Of a stretch of 64,000 bases of DNA, positions 57,419 to 64,000 are shown in pieces. The stretch is from Siniperca chuatsi. Its lineage: Eukaryota > Chordata > Actinopteri > Centrarchiformes > Sinipercidae. Both the position numbers and the translations under genes were made by a program. The stretch spans positions 15,625,822 through 15,689,821 of the forward strand of contig NC_058055.1 of NCBI RefSeq assembly GCF_020085105.1, written 5' to 3'. The notes under the pieces were generated by a model, which ran no database searches, was not told the DNA's origin, and was given only the letters and a program-made list of their open reading frames with translations. Positions within the stretch are counted from its first letter, which is position 1. Every line of letters begins with the position of its first letter.

Positions 57419-59208
57419 AGCGTTAGCCCCGGGGTGCTAAAAGCCTGTGCCCCCCAGCTATGTGGAGTCCTTCAACATGTCTTCAACCTGAGCCTGAGTC
57501 TTCAAAGGGTCCCCATTCTGTGGAAGACATCTTGCCTCGTTCCTGTGCCGAAGATGCCACGCCCCAGTGGCTCCAAGGACTACAGACCGGTGGCACTGAC
57601 CTCTCACATAATGAAGACCCTGGAGAGACTAGTGCTGGAACAGCTGCGGCCCATGGTCAGACCTCTCCTGGACCCCCTTCAGTTTGCCTACCAGCCCCGG
57701 CTGGGAGTTGAGGACGCCATCATCTACCTGCTTAACCGCATCCACACCCACCTGGACAGGCCGGCAAGCACGGCGAGGATCATGTTTTTTGACTTCTCCA
57801 GTGCTTTCAACACCATCCGGCCTGCCCTGCTGGGAGAGAAGCTGGCAGCGATGCAGGTGGATGCCCCCCTTGTGTCCTGGATTGTGGACTACCTGACTGG
57901 CAGTCCACAGCACGTGAGCCTGCAGCACTGTGTGTCGGACAGCGTGGTCAGCAACACTGGGGCCCCTCAGGGGACTGTCCTCTCTCCCTTCCTCTTCACC
58001 ATCTACACCCCAACTTCAGCTACCACACAGAGTCCTGCCACCTTCAGAAGTTTTCTGATGACTCTGCTGTGGTGGGATGTATCAGCGGTGGTGATGAGAC
58101 GGAGTACAGGGCTGTGGGGGGTAACTTTGTTTCATGGTGTGAGCAGAACCATCTGCAGCTCAATGCGACAAAGTCAAAGGAGCTGGTTGTAGATCTACGG
58201 AGAGCCAAGGCACCAGTGACCCCGGTTTCCATCCAGGGGGTCAGTGTGGACATTGTGGAGGACTACAAGTACCTGGGAGTACACTTAGATAACAAACTGG
58301 ACTGGACCAAGAACACTCAAGCTGTTTACAGGAAGGGCCAGAGCCGCCTCTATTTTCTGAGGAGGCTGAGGTCCTTCAACATCTGCCGGACAATGCTGAA
58401 GATGTTCTATGAGTCTGTGGTGGCCAGTGCTATCCTGTATGCTGGTGCATGCTGGGGCAGCAGGTTAAAGGTAAAGTGGACGCAAACAGACTCAACAAAC
58501 TGATCCGTAAGGCCAGTGACATTGTGGGGTGGAGCTGGACTCTCTGGCGGTGGTGTCAGAGAGGAGGATGCTGGCCAAACTACACGCCATCTTGGACAGT
58601 GTCTCCCACCTGCTCTATGACGTGCTGGTCAAGCAAAGGAGCACCTTCAGCGGAAGACTCATCCCACCAAAAAGCACCACAGAGCGCCACAGGAAGTCAT
58701 TCCTGCCTGTGGCCATCAAACTATTTAACTCCTCCCTCTAAGTGTTAGTCTGTATGACCCTAAGTCACTAAACTGGACATTGAGCATTACATCTCCACCA
58801 TAATTAATAATAATTGTGCAATATTCTGTGTGCTACTCCCGTGCAATATTAGTTTTCCCATGTTAGTTTTTCTTATTTATTGTTATTGATATTATATACC
58901 TCTATTACTCTCGACAGTACATGCACCTCCGCTTATTACTATTACTTATTACATATTTGGTTACATTGTATTTTATACTGTACTTTCATCATCAACCAGT
59001 AAACCCAATTGGTACTCGACACTTAGTTTATCTTATACTTATACCGACCTGATACTTAATTTATTTTCTGACCTGTTTTATAGTGTTTATAGTGTATCAT
59101 ATCATTTTCTAGTACTTTCTCCTGTGTGCACTGACATAAAGGCAAGCTACTGTAACAAAGAGTTTCCCTACAGGGATCAAAAAAGTATTTCTGATTCTGA
59201 TTCTGATT
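57419..59208 (+). mobile_element. 5'-truncated LINE (CR1/Rex-like) with polymerase relic
   Basis: The plus strand encodes a non-LTR reverse transcriptase: PVPKMPRPSGSKDYRPVALT, FAYQPRLGVEDAIIYLLNRI, IMFFDFSSAFNTIRPALLGE and GAPQGTVLSPFLFTIY, then in another frame EDYKYLGVHLDNKLDW and YRKGQSRLYFLRRLRSFNIC, then a third frame ending near 58741. At least two frameshifts (near 58010 and 58480) kill it. The tail is GGGATCAAAAAAGTATTTCTG followed by ATTCTG repeats. The other units have CCCTGTTCATAGCC uninterrupted here, proving a recent insertion with almost no target duplication. The clade is inferred from the tail. Confidence 0.8.
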
Positions 59209-59311
59209 CATAGCCTTCTTGACACTGATGACCTCATGGTTAAAACTGGTGACCCGTTTGGGACATTTCTGTTGACAGACATGAATAATTATGGCACACA
59301 GTTCAGGCTCT

Positions 59312-60358
59312 TTACTGACCGCACAAATATATTGGTACTAAATTATTGTTGTGTTTTATTAACCCTCCAAGGATAGCTTTTTGTTGGTATGTTTGTTGTG
59401 TGCCAATTGTATTTGTTCTTACCAGTGCCAGGGCTCTGATTTTGATCTCTTTGGTTTTCAAAGAATATACAATAGGATTGATGCAGGGTGGGAGGCAAGA
59501 GGCCAGCGACAGACTCAGCACACGCTGGTCCGGGTCAACGAGACGCAGATAAAACTCGATAGTAAAAATGGTAATAAGAGGAATGTAAAATACAGCAACA
59601 AGAATGATATGCTCAACACAAGTGGCGAGGGCTTTCACTCGACTGTCTAAAGATTTCATCTTGAATACAGTCACCAGGATGCTGACATATGACAGAAAAA
59701 TAAAAGTAAAGGGTCCTACAAGAAGCAAAACAGTGAGAAAAGAAGCTGCAGACCACTGCAATGTGTAATCATTACAGGCGAGTCTAAACACAGGTGCATA
59801 GTCACAGAAATAGCTGAACACTCTGACAGAATTGCAAAAAGACAGCCGAGTCATTATAACTATTGCAAACGCAAGGATTCCCAGTGAAAAACACCAAGTC
59901 AGGCCGACAATACATGACATGCTCTGCAGTGTGTTGATTGAGTTCTGACGCAGAGGGAAACATATTGCGATCAACCGGTCATAGGCAAGTATAGCGAGTG
60001 CATATGACTCCAAAGTCCCAAAAGCATAGTAGACAAACATTTGTACCAAACATAAGTTGAATGGAATGAAATTGTCCTTAACGAGAAATATCTTCATCAT
60101 GCTGGGAATAGTGCATGAGTTAAGGATTACATCAATTACTGCGAGGTTGACAACAGCCAAAAACTTTGGGTGTGTAAACAACGATTAAAGACAATTACAT
60201 AGATCACCAAACTATTGAACAGCACTGTAACCACATAAACAAATGCTAGAAAGATGAAGTAGACACTGATAAAGGTGAAATGTCTCAAATCCGATGATAT
60301 AAAAGCCTGGAGGATGAATGATGACAGAGTTGTTTAAAACAGTCCTGAGATAAGACAT
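59312..60358 (-). pseudogene. Odorant receptor pseudogene, two frameshifts near TM1
   Basis: A member of the minus-strand subfamily starting MSYLRTVLNNS at 60358. An extra base near 60275 (AAGGTGAAATGTC against AAGGGAAATGTC) and a missing base near 60168 (TTTGGGTGTG against TTTGGAGTGTG) put TM1 and the first loop out of frame. The rest, from HPKFLAVVNLAVIDV to the tail, is open, with AYDRLIAICFPL, KALATC and NPIVY. The frame opens internally at 60181. The tail is the long form (AILGGLIKHNN). Because the two shifts cancel, only about 35 residues are affected, but TM1 is destroyed. Confidence 0.82.
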
Positions 60359-60415
60359 AGTTGAACTCCACAGGCTGCGTGTTGGAGGATGGCATCGGTT
60401 TAAAAGCTCTCCAGT

Positions 60416-60665
60416 CTAAAGAACAGGGAAATCATATCATTCTGTACATTAGACCTTTATAGAGGCTATAAACTACATGTATAACTTCCATGCCAGTTTG
60501 ATCAGCACATTTAAATTCAGCAGTATATAAAATATATTCTCAGTAAGTTCAAACATGTATACATGTGCTAAAAATCAGTGAATGCGGTTTACCTGACGTT
60601 CTCTTCAGGATTGTTTAGCAGCAGCTCTGTTTGATGCTGCATCCAAAAGCAGCAAACCGATGACT
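60416..60665 (-). promoter_or_regulatory. 5' UTR intron and first exon of the OR pseudogene at 59312-60358
   Basis: Acceptor at 60416 and donor at 60592, giving a predicted 177-bp intron. The first exon lies right of 60593. It is still intact although the coding region is broken. It is closer to the 32520 gene's version (extra AAATATATTCTCAGTAAGTT) than to the three middle copies. Confidence 0.55.
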
Positions 60666-61519
60666 GCATGTCTGACCTGTGTGCACTGGAAGATATACTT
60701 TTCTCATTGATCTCTTGAGATAAATCTTCCAGCTGATTCGTACACAGTCATTTTGCAATACCCTATTAATGAGATTAATATGATCTATAATGAGGTTGTA
60801 GCTTACTCTGATTAAACGTCTCTTGCATTCAAAACAAACATCTAATGATTGTTTTGAATAATGATTAAGTGAGTTGGAGCATCTCACAATACTCTTTTGG
60901 ATACATGGAAGATTACAAAGCATTGCAGTTCCCAGACCCCTTTTATAAAACAGTGTTTTTTTAAAAGAAATATCACAGATTTTACAGTTTGGTCGTGGGA
61001 GACATAATTTATTCATATTTGTTGAATATTTGTATTTTTAGCTGTTGAGTTTTTGGTGTGCTAGATTTCCTAAACCTTGTCTATGCAGTCACTGAGCCAT
61101 ATACATGCCATGTATGGAGCACTTTCACTGAAATGTACTGATACTGGAATAAGTCAGTGAACCTCTCATTCAACAATTTGTATCCACCCTAAATCCTAAA
61201 ATCAACTGAGATTCCTTTGGGATCTGTTATCTGCTTCTGTTTAAAGTAGTGTAAGATCTGAATCGCTGATTAAATATTTCTCCCTGACACAGTTAAGCCA
61301 TTGCACAAACTGCTAACTGTTTTAGATATCTGTTTACTAGATTTGTTTTACTAAATAAAGATTATTTATCCCTGTGTGTATTATTGCCTGACTAAATTTA
61401 AACAAAGTGAATATTGGGTTTAACGTGGTATGGGTATCACTCGGACAATCCATTATTCATTTGTAATTCCAAAATGAAAAAAAAAACTTAAATCTGTTAT
61501 TTGTTTCAAAACCCAGTAC
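60666..61519. other. OR upstream region, fifth copy
   Basis: Conserved upstream DNA with a deletion of about 150 bases near 60920 relative to the other copies. No gene. Confidence 0.6.
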
Positions 61520-61975
61520 AAATTTGAGGTACTTGTACTTTACTTGAGTATTTCCATTATAATCATTTCAATTTTATTTGATTTATACAGTGCCAATTCA
61601 TAACACAAGTTATCTCATTGCACTTTTCCTACAGAGCAGGTCTAGACCGTACTCTTTATGATATTATTTACAGAGACCCAACAAATCCCACCATGAGCAA
61701 GCACTTGGTGACAGTGGCGAGGAAAAACTTCCTTTAAGAGGCAGAACCAGACTCAGGGTGGACGGCCAGCTGCCGCTGACGGTTGGGTTGAGTGAGAGGG
61801 AGAGGGGGAGGGAGGGGAGGGGGAAGCGTAATGCAAATTCCGCCTATAATTTTAAAATAATAATAATGTAATGGTAGTGGTAAAATTAATATTAATAAAG
61901 AAATAATAATAGGAATGACAGTGATAGGAATAATCATGATAATAATAGTAATAAGACTAATAATAACAACTGTAG
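61520..61975. repeat. MITE and L2-like LINE 3' remnants
   Basis: GAGGTACTTGTACTTTACTT (61527), then the LINE 3' UTR (CCCACCATGAGCAAGCACTT at 61687) and AT-rich core. It is the same nested pair as at 36815 and is cut at 61975 by the LTR. Confidence 0.7.
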
Positions 61976-62403
61976 TGTCACGGACTAACAGGCAGAGGAC
62001 ACCGAGATGGAACTGGAATGTCTTTATTTATGATGACAGCCAGCAGTGGAGAGTGTGGAGATAGGTAGAGTGGATCTGGGAAGGTTTACCGGAGGGAAGC
62101 CACAGGAGACCTGAGAGACCAAGGAGAAATGGAGAAACCACGGAGGACTGGCGATGACACGGAGGACTGGAGAACACACGGAGGACTGGAGAGACCACGG
62201 GGAACTGGAGAGACCATGGGGAACCGGAGAGACACAGGAGTAGTCTGGTGTATGGAGTCCTATCCACAAAAGAGGTTGGACACTGAGTGTGGAGAGTGGA
62301 GTGATTTTATCCTGGGTGTGATTGGGGCTGATTAAGGGCAGGAGTGTAATTAGGAGCAGGTGTGGGTGATTATGGGCTGGTGAGGACATGACAGGCTGTG
62401 ACA
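61976..62403 (-). mobile_element. Gypsy-type LTR fossil
   Basis: A block of about 428 bp with TGTCA at one end, TGACA at the other, and a purine-rich tract (minus strand GTGGAGGGGGTAC) just beside 62404. This is how a 3' LTR looks on the minus strand. No pol genes or second LTR are present, so the element is incomplete. Confidence 0.7.
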
Positions 62404-62639
62404 GTACCCCCTCCACGGTCAGCTCCCGAGGGCGAAACCCCCTCCCCGACGCGGTTGCCCGTCCCCAGGAGCACGCTGATCCGGGAGCCGGCTGGAGTCC
62501 GGTCACGCCAGGTGGACGATCAAGAGCTTGAGACGGGGAGGCCGTCGCGGACTCTGGCGGCCGACCAGGGGCTTGGAGACGGGGAGGCCGTCGCGGACTC
62601 TGGCGGACGACCAGGGGCTTGGAGATGGCTGGAGGTCGG

Positions 62640-63498
62640 AGAGGAGACTGAGAGGAGACCTCCGGGCGAAACCGGAGCGGACTGTGGCTGACTGCTGACC
62701 TCCGGGCTGGAAACCGGAGCGGACTCTGGCTGACTGCTGACCTCCGGGCTGGAAGCCGGAGAGGAGACTGGCTGCCTGCTGACCTCCGGGCTGGAAGCCG
62801 GAGCGGAGACTGGTTGACTGCTGACCTCCGGGCTGGAAGCTGGAGAGGAGACTGGTTGACTGCTGACCTCCGGGCTGGAAGCCGAGAGAGAGACTGGCGA
62901 CTCTGGCAGCCGGGCTGGAAGCCGGAGCGGAGACTGGCTGACTGCTGACCTCTGGGCTTGAAGCCGGAGCGGAGACTGGCTGACTGCTGACCTCCAGGCT
63001 TGAAGCCGGAGCGAGACTGGCTGACTGCTGACCTCGGGCTTGAAGCCGAGAGGAGACTGGCGACTTTGGCGGCCGGACATCCGGGCTGGAAGCCGGAGAG
63101 AGACTGGCTGACTGCTGACCTCCGGGCTGAAACCGGAGCGGAGCCTGGCGACTCTGGCTGGCGGACCTCCGGGCTGGAAGCCGGAGCGGAGCCTGGGGAC
63201 TCTGGCGGCTGGCGGACCTCCGGGCTGGAAGCCGGAGCGGAGCCTGGGGATTCAGGCGACTGGCGGACCTCCGGGCTGGAAGCCAGAGCGGAGCCTTGGG
63301 ACCCTCTGGAGACGGACGGGGAAGGCTGGGACCCTCTGGAGACGGACGGGGAAGGCTGGAACCCTCTGGAGACGGACGGCGAAGGCTGGGCCTCTGGGCT
63401 GGAGGCAGGTGGCGGCGGCGGCTGGGCATCAGGGCTGGAGGCAGGCGGCGGCGGCTGGGCCTCAGGGCTGGAGGAAGGCGGCGGCGGCGGCTGGGCCG
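62640..63498. repeat. GC-rich tandem repeats (42-bp, 30-bp and about 33-bp units)
   Basis: About a dozen copies of a roughly 42-bp unit built on GCTGACCTCCGGGCTGGAAG and CCGGAGCGGAGACTGG run from 62650 to 63300. Then come three copies of a 30-bp unit (CTGGAGACGGACGGGGAAGG, 63305-63385) and about three GGCGGCGGCTGGGC units to 63498. On the minus strand one frame gives a 14-residue Pro/Ser-rich repeat (APASSPEVSSQPVS). It lies between the LTR and the OR and may be part of the same retroelement. Confidence 0.8.
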
Positions 63499-64000
63499 TT
63501 CTTACCAGTGCCAGGGCTCTGGTTTTGATCTCTTTGGTTTTCAAAGAATATACAATAGGATTGATGCAGGGTGGGAGGCAAGAGGCCAGCGACAGACTCA
63601 GCACACGCTGGTCTGGGTCAATGAAACGCAGATAAAACCCGATAGTAAAAATAGTAATAAGAGGAATGTAAAATACACCAACAAGAATGATATGCTCAAC
63701 ACAAGTGGCAAGAGCTTTCACCCGGCTGTCTAAAGATTTCATCCTGAACACAGTCACCAGGATGCTGACATATGACAGAAAAATAAAAATAAAGGGTCCT
63801 AAAAGAAGCAAGAAAGTAAGCAAAGAGGCCACAGACCACTGCAATGTGTAATCATTACAGGCGAGTCTAAACACAGGTGCATAGTCACAGAAATAGCTGA
63901 ACACTCTGACAGAATTGCAAAAAGACAGCCGAGTCATTATAACTGTTGCAAACGCAACGATTCCCAGTGAAAAACACCAAGTCAGGCCGACAATACATGA
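63499..64000 (-). pseudogene. Odorant receptor, partial at window edge, C-tail replaced
   Basis: From the right edge the minus frame matches the subfamily from SCIVGLTWCFSLG (TM4) through MTRLSFCNSV, YFCDYAPVFRLACND, KALATCVEH and NPIVYSLKTKE to LVRT. The frame then enters the GC-rich repeats as AQPPPPPSSSPEAQ and stays open, by chance or not, to 62024. The normal OR tail (NTIGTQQ and on) and stop are lost. The N-terminal half lies outside the window, so it is unclear whether TM1-TM4 are intact. A receptor with a long Pro/Ser tail is conceivable, but a broken gene is more likely. Confidence 0.75.

Noticed and set aside
62398-63733. Long frames on both strands through 62.4-63.7 kb as a novel repetitive protein gene
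   Set aside because: Open frames on both strands come from GC-rich tandem repeats with units divisible by three. No start context or independent gene structure is seen.

Overview
The window looks like teleost nuclear DNA, most likely a percomorph (spiny-rayed) fish. It is AT-rich, and its genes are intronless-CDS odorant receptors of fish type plus one mitochondrial assembly-factor gene. It is crowded with fish-typical repeats: L1, L2/CR1-like and Rex-like LINEs, a tRNA-derived SINE, hAT-like and TTAA-flanked MITEs, and Ty3/Gypsy fossils. No bacterial, organellar or CRISPR features were seen.

Layout. (1) Bases 1-28 kb hold a plus-strand odorant receptor (OR) array. Intact genes lie at 2949-3917, 11016-11996 and 25038-26051. 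There are pseudogenes at 18852-19830 and 23330-23965 and a 3'-end fragment at 26968-27350. The genes at 11 kb and 18.8 kb sit in two copies of one segmental duplication (about 10.6-16.7 kb and 18.5-22.7 kb) that also copied a dead LINE. The first 1 kb matches flanks of these genes, so the array probably continues leftwards. (2) Bases 4.5-8.7 kb are a transposon graveyard, with an L1 split by a hAT-like element, a second LINE RT and a hAT transposase scrap. (3) Bases 28-64 kb hold a minus-strand array of a different OR subfamily. Intact or nearly intact genes start at 33539, 41835, 46402 and 50970. Broken ones lie at 39870-40672 and 59312-60358, and a partial one runs off the right edge at 63499-64000. 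(4) An intact coa4 gene (twin CX9C cytochrome c oxidase assembly factor) lies at 35173-35427 on the minus strand. Decayed coa4 pieces recur downstream of the minus-strand ORs, so OR and coa4 DNA were duplicated together.

The minus-strand units are very similar. One stretch of about 4.57 kb is repeated almost letter for letter (about 41.5-46.1 kb and 46.1-50.7 kb). Later insertions distinguish the units: a Gypsy fossil at 52.0-55.4 kb, a 5'-truncated LINE at 57.4-59.2 kb, and an LTR plus GC-rich 42-bp repeats at 62.0-63.5 kb. The last has replaced the C-terminal end of the rightmost OR.

Functionally the ORs would be seven-transmembrane chemosensory GPCRs of olfactory neurons, each normally expressed alone in a cell. 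Five minus-strand copies keep the same predicted 5' non-coding exon and short intron, so their promoters were copied with them. COA4 would act in the mitochondrial intermembrane space and has no functional tie to olfaction. Its copies are passengers. Everything here comes from reading the sequence and the translated frames; no alignment or database search was run.
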